A stretch of DNA of 32,289 nt, taken from the NCBI RefSeq assembly GCF_010093235.1, contig NZ_PDWP01000034.1, positions 1-32,289 of the forward strand. The letters run 5' to 3'. This DNA is from Pseudoxanthomonas suwonensis (GTDB taxonomy: Bacteria > Pseudomonadota > Gammaproteobacteria > Xanthomonadales > Xanthomonadaceae). Shown here piece after piece: positions 18,515 through 25,951 of the stretch; the first letter of the stretch is position 1; each line of letters starts with the position of its first letter. A model generated the notes under the pieces. That model did no database searches. It worked only from the letters and a program-made list of their open reading frames with translations, and was not told the origin of the DNA. A program made the position numbers and the translations under genes.

Positions 18515-18540
18515 GGAAAAACCCGCGACGGGGCGCGGGC
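18515..18540 (-). terminator. terminator-like hairpin in the ndk leader
   Basis: On the minus strand, stem arms CCCGCG and CGCGGG enclose CCCCGT and are followed at once by TTTTT, the form of an intrinsic terminator. It lies between the candidate ndk promoter and the ndk ATG, about 57 bases before the start codon. No minus-strand gene lies upstream for it to end, since the next gene is on the plus strand. A second GC palindrome (CCGGCCCGCGGGCCGG) lies just downstream and repeats the CGCGGG arm, so alternative pairing is possible. Attenuation is an inference. Confidence 0.5.
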
Positions 18541-18562
18541 TTAGCTTGGGTAGCGGTAACGA

Positions 18563-18591
18563 ATTCTAGCATCCGCGGCCGGGCTTTGCAG
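18563..18591 (-). promoter_or_regulatory. candidate sigma-70 promoter for ndk
   Basis: On the minus strand, CTGCAA (18591-18586) and TAGAAT (18568-18563) are 17 bases apart. The -10 box matches 5 of 6 consensus bases, the -35 only 3. Predicted transcription starts near 18556, giving a leader of about 98 bases that contains the terminator-like hairpin. Confidence 0.4.
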
Positions 18592-18614
18592 GGGCCGCGA
18601 TGCTGCGCCGCAAA

Positions 18615-18657
18615 ATGACCCGCCGGCCGGCCGGTCCTAGGATAAAACAATCGTTTG
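18615..18657 (+). promoter_or_regulatory. promoter of the tetR-fad genes with overlapping PsrA-type operator
   Basis: ATGACC (18615-18620) and TAGGAT (18638-18643), 17 bases apart, form a plausible plus-strand promoter (4 of 6 at each box). Immediately downstream, over the expected start site, is the palindrome AAAAC-AATC-GTTTG (18644-18657). Pseudomonas PsrA is known to bind G/CAAAC-N2-4-GTTTG/C, so the right half matches fully and the left at four of five bases. Binding here would block transcription of the regulator and probably the fad genes. Confidence 0.55.
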
Positions 18658-18674
18658 ATTCAGGCCCGGCAAAG

Positions 18675-19304
18675 ATGGGCAAGCCCGCACATTTCTCCAC
18701 CAAGGAACGGATCCTCGCCGCGGCGGAGGAACTGTTCGCCCAGCACGGGTTCGCCGGGACGTCGCTGCGCCAGGTCACCAGCCAGGCCGCGGTCAACATC
18801 GCCGCGGTGAACTACCACTTCGGCTCCAAGGAGAACCTCATCAACGAGGTCTTCCGTCGGCGAATGGACGTGATGACGGCCGACCGCCTGCAGCAGCTGG
18901 AGGCCGCCCTGCGCGACCACCCCGGGCAGCTGGCGCCGATCCTGGCCGCCTTCATCGATCCTGCCCTGGCCCTGGCGCAGGATCGCAACGGCGGCGCCGC
19001 CTTCGTGCGGCTGATCGCCCGCGCCTACGCCGAGCACAACGAGAGCCTGCGCCGCTTCCTGTCGGACCACTACGGCCACGTGCTGCGGGAGTTCGGCAAG
19101 GCGCTGTCCGGCCTGCTGCCAGGGCTGGACAAGGAAACCCTGTACTGGCGCCTGGACTTCCTGGCCGGCTCCCTGACCTATGCGATGTCCGATTTCGGCC
19201 TGATCAAGCGCCCGGCCAGCGCCAGCGAGGCCGCCCATCGCAGCCGGGCCGCCCGGGAACTCATCCGCTTTGCCGCCGCAGGATTGCAGGCGGAAACCAA
19301 GTAA
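18675..19304 (+). CDS. TetR-family regulator, PsrA-like (fatty acid responsive)
   Basis: A 209-residue repressor. The N-terminal TetR_N domain reads ERILAAAEELFAQHGF, with the recognition helix region ending VNYHFGSKENLI, closely like Pseudomonas PsrA. The C-terminal ligand domain includes DFLAGSLTYAMSDF. PsrA releases DNA on binding long-chain fatty acids. ATG at 18675 begins the usual short pre-HTH segment; the longer reading from 18600 would run through the promoter and operator. Only 28 bases separate its stop from the fadN start, so the three genes are probably cotranscribed. The PsrA identity rests on remembered similarity, the operator and the fad neighbours. Confidence 0.82.
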   Translation: MGKPAHFSTKERILAAAEELFAQHGFAGTSLRQVTSQAAVNIAAVNYHFGSKENLINEVFRRRMDVMTADRLQQLEAALRDHPGQLAPILAAFIDPALALAQDRNGGAAFVRLIARAYAEHNESLRRFLSDHYGHVLREFGKALSGLLPGLDKETLYWRLDFLAGSLTYAMSDFGLIKRPASASEAAHRSRAARELIRFAAAGLQAETK

Positions 19305-19332
19305 TCATTCATTTATCAAGAGGTTGCAAGAT

Positions 19333-21705
19333 ATGTCCAAGAAACTGCTTGTACGCCGCGCCGCGGTGCTTGGTGCCGGCGTCATGGGTGCGCAGATCGC
19401 CGCCCACCTCACCAATGCCGGCGTGGACACCGTGCTGTTCGACCTGCCCGCCAAGGAGGGCCCGGCCGACGGCATCGTCCTGAAGGCCATCGGCAACCTC
19501 GCCAAGCTCAGCCCCGCCCCGCTGGCCAGCAAGTCGCTGGCGGCCGCCATCACCCCGGCCAACTACGACACCGGCCTGGAGCAGCTGCGCGACTGCGACC
19601 TGATCATCGAGGCCATCGCCGAGCGGATGGACTGGAAGCAGGACCTGTACAAGAAGATCGCGCCGTTCGTGAACGACACCGCGGTGCTGGCCTCCAACAC
19701 CTCGGGCCTGGGCATCAACGCCCTGGCCGCGGTGCTGCCGGAGCAGCTGCGCCACCGCTTCTGCGGCGTGCACTTCTTCAACCCGCCGCGCTACATGCAC
19801 CTGGCCGAGCTGATCCCGGCCGACACCACCGACAAGTCGGTGCTGGAGGGCCTTGAGACCTTCCTGACCACCAACCTCGGCAAGGGCGTGGTCTACGCCA
19901 AGGACACCCCGAACTTCATCGGCAACCGGATCGGCGTGTTCTCGATCCTGTCGGTGATCCACCACACCCGCCAGTTCGGCCTGGGCTTCGACGAGGTCGA
20001 CGCCATCACCGGCCCGCTGGTCGGCCGTCCGAAGTCGGCCACCTACCGCACCTCCGACGTGGTGGGCCTGGACACCATGGCCCACGTCATCAAGACCATG
20101 GCCGACACCCTGCCGCAGGATCCGTGGCACAAGTACTTCCAGTCGCCCGACTGGCTGCAGGCGCTGATCGCCAAGGGCGCCCTGGGCCAGAAGGCCGGCG
20201 CCGGCATCTTCCGCAAGGTCGGCAAGGACATCGTGGTCCTGGACCTGGAGAAGCAGGACTACCGCCCGGCCGACCGCAAGGCCGCCGACGAGGTCGTCGA
20301 GATCCTCAAGACCAGGAATCCGGCCGAGAAGTTCGCGAAGCTGCGCGGGAGCCAGCACCCGCAGGCGCAGTTCCTGTGGGCCGCGTTCCGCGACCTGTTC
20401 CACTACAGCGCCTACCACCTGGCCGACATCGCCGACACCGCGCGCGACGTCGATCTGGCCATCCGCTGGGGCTACGGCTGGTCGCTGGGCCCGTTCGAGA
20501 CCTGGCAGGCCGCCGGCTGGAAGCAGGTGGCGCAGTGGATCGCCGACGACATCGCCGCGGGCAAGGCCATGAGCGACGCCCCGCTGCCGGCGTGGGTGCT
20601 GGACGGCCGTGAAGGCGTGCACGCCGCCGAGGGCAGCTACAGCCCGGCCAGCAACACCGTCGTGCCGCGCTCGTCGCTGCCTGTCTACACGCGCCAGCGC
20701 TTCCCCGATCCGCTGCTGGGCGAGAAGTTCGACCAGGGCACCACGGTCTACGAGAACGACGGCGTGCGCATGTGGCACGACGGCGACGGCATCGCCGTGG
20801 TCTCGTTCAAGACCAAGATGAACACCGTCTCCGACCACGTGCTCAACGGCCTGCAGGAAGCGATCTCGATCGCCGAGCGCGATTTCCAGGGCCTGGTGAT
20901 CTGGCAGCAGAAGGAGCCCTTCTCCGCCGGCGCCGACCTGGCCGGCGCGCTGGGCCTGCTGCAGGCCGGCAAGGTCGACGAGTTCGACGCCTTGGTCGCC
21001 AACTTCCAGCGCACCAGCCAGCGCATCAAGTACGCGCTGGTCCCGGTGGTCGCGGCCGTGCGCGGCCTGGCCCTGGGTGGCGGCTGCGAGTTCCAGATGC
21101 ACAGCGCCCGCACCGTGGCCCACCTGGAGAGCTACATCGGCCTGGTCGAGGCCGGCGTGGGCCTGCTGCCAGCCGGCGGCGGCCTGAAGGAGCTGGCGGT
21201 GCGCGCCTCGCGCGCGGCCGGTCCGGGCGGCGACGTGTTCGCCGAGCTGAAGAAGACCTTCGAGACCGTGGCCATGGCCAAGGTGTCGACCTCGGCCTTC
21301 GAGGCCAAGGAGCTGGGCCTGCTGCGCCCGACCGACCGCATCGTGTTCAACGCCTACGAGCTGCTGCACGTGGCCAAGGCCGAGGCGCGCAACCTGGCCG
21401 AGGGCGGCTACCGTCCGCCGCTGCCGGAGCGCCGCATCCAGGTCGCCGGCGACGTCGGCATCGCCACCTTCCGCATGCTGCTGGTCAACATGCTGGAAGG
21501 CCGCTTCATCAGCCCGTACGACGACGAGATCGCGACCCGCATCGCGACCGTGGTCAGCGGCGGCGAAGTCGACCGCGGCAGCCTGGTCGACGAGGAGTGG
21601 CTGCTGCGCCTGGAGCGCAAGCACTTCGTCGAACTGGCGCAGCAGGAAAAGACCCAGGCCCGCATCGGCCACATGCTGAAGACCGGCAAGCCGCTCAGGA
21701 ACTGA
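19333..21705 (+). CDS. 3-hydroxyacyl-CoA dehydrogenase / enoyl-CoA hydratase (FadN-type domain order)
   Basis: A 790-residue multifunctional beta-oxidation enzyme. The dehydrogenase is N-terminal: NAD loop GAGVMG (14-19), the HFFNPPRYMHLAEL active-site segment, then the C-terminal 3HCDH part to about residue 400. The hydratase (crotonase) is C-terminal, from about residue 475: FSAGADL, LALGGGCEFQMH (catalytic Glu) and EAGVGLLPAGGG (second Glu region). This order is the reverse of E. coli FadB and matches Bacillus FadN. It hydrates enoyl-CoA and oxidises 3-hydroxyacyl-CoA. ATG at 19333 follows AAGAGG. The gene is 28 bases after the regulator; fadA follows after a 141-bp gap with an inverted repeat. 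Confidence 0.95.
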   Translation: MSKKLLVRRAAVLGAGVMGAQIAAHLTNAGVDTVLFDLPAKEGPADGIVLKAIGNLAKLSPAPLASKSLAAAITPANYDTGLEQLRDCDLIIEAIAERMDWKQDLYKKIAPFVNDTAVLASNTSGLGINALAAVLPEQLRHRFCGVHFFNPPRYMHLAELIPADTTDKSVLEGLETFLTTNLGKGVVYAKDTPNFIGNRIGVFSILSVIHHTRQFGLGFDEVDAITGPLVGRPKSATYRTSDVVGLDTMAHVIKTMADTLPQDPWHKYFQSPDWLQALIAKGALGQKAGAGIFRKVGKDIVVLDLEKQDYRPADRKAADEVVEILKTRNPAEKFAKLRGSQHPQAQFLWAAFRDLFHYSAYHLADIADTARDVDLAIRWGYGWSLGPFETWQAAGWKQVAQWIADDIAAGKAMSDAPLPAWVLDGREGVHAAEGSYSPASNTVVPRSSLPVYTRQRFPDPLLGEKFDQGTTVYENDGVRMWHDGDGIAVVSFKTKMNTVSDHVLNGLQEAISIAERDFQGLVIWQQKEPFSAGADLAGALGLLQAGKVDEFDALVANFQRTSQRIKYALVPVVAAVRGLALGGGCEFQMHSARTVAHLESYIGLVEAGVGLLPAGGGLKELAVRASRAAGPGGDVFAELKKTFETVAMAKVSTSAFEAKELGLLRPTDRIVFNAYELLHVAKAEARNLAEGGYRPPLPERRIQVAGDVGIATFRMLLVNMLEGRFISPYDDEIATRIATVVSGGEVDRGSLVDEEWLLRLERKHFVELAQQEKTQARIGHMLKTGKPLRN

Positions 21706-21828
21706 GATTCGTGATTCGGGATGGGGGATTCGCAAGAGCGCATCCCCTCCCAGGAAACCATTGATGCCGGCGTGAAGGATTCGACCGTGATGCGCTTTCG
21801 CGAATCACGAATCACGAATCACGAATCC
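21705..21828. repeat. 124-bp palindromic element with 7-bp repeat arms between fadN and fadA
   Basis: Two 40-base arms (21705-21744 and 21789-21828) are inverted copies with no gaps and 33 of 40 bases paired; the loop is 44 bases. The right arm contains four tandem 7-mers (CGAATCA three times, then CGAATCC); the left arm holds four units in the same phase (AGATTCG, TGATTCG, GGATGGG, GGATTCG). The inner 12 bases of each arm pair as AGCGCATC/GATGCGCT. In RNA the arms would form a long hairpin. The left arm starts at the last base of the fadN stop. I see no other copy in the window. The layout resembles a small repeated intergenic palindrome (REP or MITE-like). Confidence 0.85.
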
Positions 21829-21846
21829 CGGCTTTCGGAGAAAGCC

Positions 21847-23055
21847 ATGACCAAGCAGATCCAGGACGCCTACATCGTCGCCGCCACCCGCACCCCGGTG
21901 GGCAAGGCGCCCAAGGGCGTTTTCCGCAACACCCGTCCCGATGAAATGCTGGCCCACGTGCTCAAGGCCGTGGTCGCCCAGGCCCCGGGCATCGACACCA
22001 GCCGCATCGACGACGCCATCATCGGCTGCGCCATGCCGGAGGGCGAGCAGGGCATGAACGTGGCCCGCATTGGCCTGCTGCTGGCCGGCCTGCCGAACAC
22101 CATCGCCGCCCAGACCATCAACCGCTTCTGCTCATCCGGCCTGCAGGCCGTGGCCCTGGCCGCCGACCAGATCCGCCTGGGCAACGCCGACCTGATGCTG
22201 GCTGGCGGCACCGAGTCGATGTCGATGGTGCCGATGATGGGCAACAAGGTCGCCCTGAGCCCGCAGGTGTTCGCCCGCGACGAGAACGTGGCCATCGCCT
22301 ACGGCATGGGCATCACCGCCGAGAAGGTCGCCGAGGAGTGGAAGATCTCGCGCGAGGACCAGGACGCCTTCGCCCTCGCCTCGCACCAGAAGGCGCTGGC
22401 CGCCATCGCCGCCGGCGAATTCCGCGACGAGATCTCGCCGTACGAGGTCGTCTCGCACCTGCCCGACCTGGCCGGCAACACCATCCAGCTGAAGAAGCGC
22501 CTGGTCGACACCGACGAAGGCCCGCGTCCGGACACCTCGATCGAGGGCCTGGGCAAGCTGCGGCCGGTGTTCCGCAACGGCCAGTTCGGCGGCAGCGTCA
22601 CCGCCGGCAACTCCTCGCAGATGAGCGACGGCGCCGGTGCCGTGCTGCTGGCCTCGGAGAAGGCGATCAAGGAATACGGCCTGACTCCCCTCGCCCGCTT
22701 CGTCAGCTTCTCGGTCGCCGGCGTGCGCCCGGAAGTGATGGGCATCGGCCCGATCGCCGCGATCCCGAAGGCGCTCAAGCAGGCGGGCCTGACCCAGGAC
22801 CAGCTGGACTGGATCGAGCTCAACGAGGCCTTCGCCGCGCAGTCGCTGGCGGTGATCCGCGACTGCGGCCTGGATGCGTCCAAGGTCAACCCGCTGGGCG
22901 GCGCGATCGCCCTGGGCCACCCGCTGGGCGCCACCGGCGCCATCCGTACCGCCACCCTGGTGCACGGCCTGCGCCGCCGCCAGCAGAAGTACGGCATGGT
23001 CACCATGTGCATCGGCACCGGCATGGGCGCGGCGGGCATTTTCGAAGCCCTCTGA
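21847..23055 (+). CDS. fadA: acetyl-CoA C-acyltransferase (3-ketoacyl-CoA thiolase)
   Basis: A 402-residue thiolase that splits 3-ketoacyl-CoA into acetyl-CoA and a shortened acyl-CoA, the last step of beta-oxidation. Active-site residues are in place: nucleophile Cys95 (NRFCSSG), the NEAFAAQ segment, His358 (GHPLGATG) and Cys388 (CIGTGMG). ATG at 21847 follows GGAG with 6 bases spacing; a longer frame from 21721 would read through the palindromic repeat and has no family likeness. It pairs with the upstream multifunctional enzyme. Confidence 0.97.
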   Translation: MTKQIQDAYIVAATRTPVGKAPKGVFRNTRPDEMLAHVLKAVVAQAPGIDTSRIDDAIIGCAMPEGEQGMNVARIGLLLAGLPNTIAAQTINRFCSSGLQAVALAADQIRLGNADLMLAGGTESMSMVPMMGNKVALSPQVFARDENVAIAYGMGITAEKVAEEWKISREDQDAFALASHQKALAAIAAGEFRDEISPYEVVSHLPDLAGNTIQLKKRLVDTDEGPRPDTSIEGLGKLRPVFRNGQFGGSVTAGNSSQMSDGAGAVLLASEKAIKEYGLTPLARFVSFSVAGVRPEVMGIGPIAAIPKALKQAGLTQDQLDWIELNEAFAAQSLAVIRDCGLDASKVNPLGGAIALGHPLGATGAIRTATLVHGLRRRQQKYGMVTMCIGTGMGAAGIFEAL

Positions 23056-23076
23056 GGCTTCCCCGTCGCGGAAAGG

Positions 23077-23102
23077 AAAACGGCGCCCGAGGGCGCCGTT
23101 TT
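23077..23102. terminator. bidirectional intrinsic terminator between fadA and galU
   Basis: A perfect stem of AAAACGGCGCC (23077-23087) and its complement (23092-23102) with a CGAG loop, followed by TTCGTTGTT. The A and T runs at both ends let it work on both strands, so it can end the fadA transcript and the convergent galU transcript. Confidence 0.85.
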
Positions 23103-23129
23103 CGTTGTTGCCTTCGCGACGCGCCCCAG

Positions 23130-24020
23130 TCAGGCGCGGGCTTCAGCCAGCGCGTCGAGCATGACCTGGCGCGCGGCCTTGCCGTGCTTCTCGTGCTCCA
23201 GGGCGAAGTGCACCGTCGCCTCGATCAGCCCGATATGGGCCCCACAGTCGAAACGGCGTCCCTCGAAGTGGTACGCATCGATGTGGCCGCCATCCTTGAT
23301 GTAGGAGGCGATCGCGTCGGTCAGCTGGATCTCGCCGCCGGCGCCGCGCTCGGTGCTTTCCAGCGCCTTGAAGATGCCGCCCGGCAGGATGTAGCGGCCG
23401 ACCACGGCCAGGTCGCTGGGGGCATCCTCCGGCTTCGGCTTCTCCACCATGGCCTCGATGCGGCCGCTGCGGCCTTCGAAGTCACGGGTGGCGACGATGC
23501 CGTAGCTGGAGGTCTTCTCGTGCGGCACCTTCTCGACGGCGATGACGCCACCGCCGGTCTGCTCGGCCAGGTCGGCCATCTGCTTGAGGGCGCCGTCGCC
23601 GCGGTTCCACATCAGGTCGTCGGGGAGCAGCACCGCGAACGGCTCGTCGCCGACCACGTCCCTGGCGCAAAGTACCGCGTGGCCAAGGCCCAGTGCTTCG
23701 TGCTGGGTGACGAACACCACCTGCACGTGCGGTGGCAACGGTGCCCTGATCTGCTCCAGCTGTTCGAGCTTGCCCGCCTTGCGGAGCTTGTGCTCGAGTT
23801 CGTAGTGCTGGTCGAAGTAGTCGGCGATCGAATGCTTGTAGCGGTTGGTGACGAACACCAGGGTGTCGCACCCGGCTTCGATCGCTTCGTCTACCGCGTA
23901 CTGGATCAGCGGCCGATCGATGATCGGCAGCATTTCCTTGGGAACGGTCTTGGTTGCGGGGAGGAATCGGGTGCCGAGGCCGGCAACCGGAAAGACGGCC
24001 TTTCGTATCCTTTTCGTCAT
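23130..24020 (-). CDS. galU: UTP-glucose-1-phosphate uridylyltransferase
   Basis: A 296-residue enzyme that makes UDP-glucose from UTP and glucose-1-phosphate, the donor for exopolysaccharide and LPS sugars. It begins IRKAVFPVAGLGTRFLPATK, the diagnostic nucleotide-binding stretch, and contains LPDDLMW, VEKPKPEDAPS, GRYILPG and GEIQLTDAI, all GalU hallmarks. ATG at 24020 overlaps the stop of the CapD-type gene (24019-24017) by 4 bases (ATGA), so the two are coupled. It is the last gene of the cmk-galU run. Confidence 0.98.
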   Translation of the reverse strand: MTKRIRKAVFPVAGLGTRFLPATKTVPKEMLPIIDRPLIQYAVDEAIEAGCDTLVFVTNRYKHSIADYFDQHYELEHKLRKAGKLEQLEQIRAPLPPHVQVVFVTQHEALGLGHAVLCARDVVGDEPFAVLLPDDLMWNRGDGALKQMADLAEQTGGGVIAVEKVPHEKTSSYGIVATRDFEGRSGRIEAMVEKPKPEDAPSDLAVVGRYILPGGIFKALESTERGAGGEIQLTDAIASYIKDGGHIDAYHFEGRRFDCGAHIGLIEATVHFALEHEKHGKAARQVMLDALAEARA

Positions 24021-25927
24021 CGTGTCCTTACTGCCTCGCGCGGGGGGAATGGAACAACCGTGGCGGTGTTCTCCTGCGGCGCGACAGGCCGGGGCGCGAA
24101 CTCGGGAACCAGCATCTGCAGGGCCTGCCGCAGCGCGTTTTCATCATAGCGCGAGACGGCGGCACGCATGTGATCGACCTCCTGGAACAGCAGGTCGACC
24201 GGGCAGTTCCGGGCTCCCGCCTCGAGGATCTTCGGGTGCGAGGTGGGACGGTAATGCTCGTCGGAATAGAACAGGGTCTCGTGCAGCTTCTCGCCCGGGC
24301 GCAGACCCGTGTAGACGATGTCGACGTCCCGGCCCGGCTGCTTGCCGGCCAGCCGGATCATCTGCTCGGCGAGCAGCCGGATCGGTACCGGATCGCCCAT
24401 GTCCAGGGTGTAGATGGCCGCATGCGAACCGGAGGCGGCCGCCTGCATGATCAGCTGGCAGGCCTCGGGGATGGTCATGAAGTAGCGGGTGACCTCCGGA
24501 TCGGTCACGGTCACCGGGCCGCCGCGGCGGATCTGCTCGCGGAACAGCGGCACCACGCTGCCGGCCGAATCCAGCACGTTGCCAAACCGTACGGTCACGT
24601 AGCGCGTGCCCTCGACCCGCTCGTCCAGCGACTGGGCGATCATCTCGGCGATGCGCTTGGACGCGCCCAGCACGTTGGCCGGATCGACCGCCTTGTCGGT
24701 GGAGATCAGCACGAAGGTGCCCACCTTGTACTCGCGGCACAGCTCGGCGACGGTATGGGTGGCGAGCACGTTGTTGCGCACCGCTTCCCGCAGCTGCGAC
24801 TCCAGCAGCGGGACCTGCTTGTACGCGGCGGCATGGAACACGGCATCCGGGGTGGCGCGGGCCAGGGCATGGCGGGTCACCGCCGGATCGCCGCAGTCGC
24901 CCAGCACGGCCTCGACCTCGACCTCCGGGAACGCACGCTGCAGCTCGCCATGGATGGTCAGCAACGCCAGTTCGGAGATTTCCAGCAGCACGATCTTGCG
25001 GGCACCGTGGCGGGCGCACTGTCGGCACAGCTCCGAACCGATCGAACCGCCGGCGCCCGTTACCATCACGGTACGGCCGTCGAGCCAGCCGCGGATCATG
25101 GCCCAGTCCGGCGTGACTGGCTTGCGGTTGAGCAGGTCCTCGATCGCCACTTCCTTCAGCTCGCCAGGCATCGCCTTGCCCTCGAGCACGTCGGTCAGGC
25201 GCGGCACCGTGCGGAACGGCAGGCCGCTGTGTTCGCAGATCCCCAGGACCCGCTGCATGCCGGCCGCGTCGAGCGACGGGATAGCGATCACCAGCATCCC
25301 CGCCGCCACTTCCTTGGCCACCATGGCGGCTTCGTCGAGGCGCCCCAGCACGGGCATGCCGTGCAGGTACGACCCCTGCAGGTGGGGAGCGTCGTCGAGG
25401 AAACCGACCGGCTGGTAGGCGCCGGAACGGCGAAGGTCGCGCACCAGGGCTTCGGCCGCCTGGCCGGCGCCGAGGATCAGTACCCGTTGCTGGGTCGCGG
25501 TGCTGCGCGAGAGGTGGTAATCCTTCCAGACCCGGTAGAGCAGCCGGGGCATGCCGAGCATCACCGCCAGGGCGATCGGATAGAGCACCAGGACCGCGCG
25601 GGGGAGGTTTTCAAGGCGGTTGTAGACGGTCAGGCACAGGGTGATCGCCACGACGCCGAAGCCGGCCGCCTTGATGATGTTCCAGATATCGGGGACGCTG
25701 GCAAAGCGCCATACGCCCCGGTACAGTCCGACCCGCCAGAACACCAGCCCCTGTGCGGCAAGCACGATGCCGAGGGTCGGGGTGAGCTGGGTCCAGTCGT
25801 ATACCTCGGAACGGGCCGCATACCGCAGCGCGTGCAGGGCCTGCCAGCAGAGCGCGGCCATGAACAGGTCATGGAAGACAATCGCGGCGCGCGGGAGGGA
25901 TAGGGGCAACGAAGAGCGGGCGTTCAT
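24017..25927 (-). CDS. membrane-bound nucleotide-sugar 4,6-dehydratase/epimerase (CapD/WbpM family)
   Basis: A 636-residue protein. Residues about 12-130 form four membrane helices; a first Rossmann-like region (VLILGAGQAAEALV, 149-162) resembles the CoA-binding-like domain; the catalytic SDR domain starts VMVTGAGGSIGSEL (287-300). The active site has STDKAVDPANVLGASKR (409-425). In WbpM the usual SDR Tyr is Met (Ser-Met-Lys); here the same place is Leu420. WbpM-type enzymes convert UDP-GlcNAc to the 4-keto-6-deoxy sugar for O-antigen. It lies between the WecA-type transferase (24 bases upstream) and galU. Substrate is not readable. Confidence 0.9.
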   Translation of the reverse strand: MNARSSLPLSLPRAAIVFHDLFMAALCWQALHALRYAARSEVYDWTQLTPTLGIVLAAQGLVFWRVGLYRGVWRFASVPDIWNIIKAAGFGVVAITLCLTVYNRLENLPRAVLVLYPIALAVMLGMPRLLYRVWKDYHLSRSTATQQRVLILGAGQAAEALVRDLRRSGAYQPVGFLDDAPHLQGSYLHGMPVLGRLDEAAMVAKEVAAGMLVIAIPSLDAAGMQRVLGICEHSGLPFRTVPRLTDVLEGKAMPGELKEVAIEDLLNRKPVTPDWAMIRGWLDGRTVMVTGAGGSIGSELCRQCARHGARKIVLLEISELALLTIHGELQRAFPEVEVEAVLGDCGDPAVTRHALARATPDAVFHAAAYKQVPLLESQLREAVRNNVLATHTVAELCREYKVGTFVLISTDKAVDPANVLGASKRIAEMIAQSLDERVEGTRYVTVRFGNVLDSAGSVVPLFREQIRRGGPVTVTDPEVTRYFMTIPEACQLIMQAAASGSHAAIYTLDMGDPVPIRLLAEQMIRLAGKQPGRDVDIVYTGLRPGEKLHETLFYSDEHYRPTSHPKILEAGARNCPVDLLFQEVDHMRAAVSRYDENALRQALQMLVPEFAPRPVAPQENTATVVPFPPREAVRTR

Positions 25928-25951
25928 CGGGTACGACGGTCCTGTCGGGAT

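Noticed and set aside
18566-18799. A 77-codon minus-strand frame upstream of ndk
   Set aside because: Overlaps the start of the TetR gene and both promoters; no ribosome site. I considered it as the owner of the terminator-like hairpin but find no support.
19309-21735. An 808-codon open frame opposite the fadN-type gene
   Set aside because: Antisense shadow of a gene with clear catalytic motifs. Composition is Gln/His/Val/Gly-rich without any family likeness.
21801-21828. CRISPR-like short tandem repeats
   Set aside because: The units are 7 bp with no spacers and form the arm of a palindrome; no cas genes nearby.
21721-21846. An N-terminal extension of fadA through the palindromic repeat
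   Set aside because: The added 42 residues come from repeat DNA and have no thiolase likeness; ATG at 21847 has a good ribosome site.
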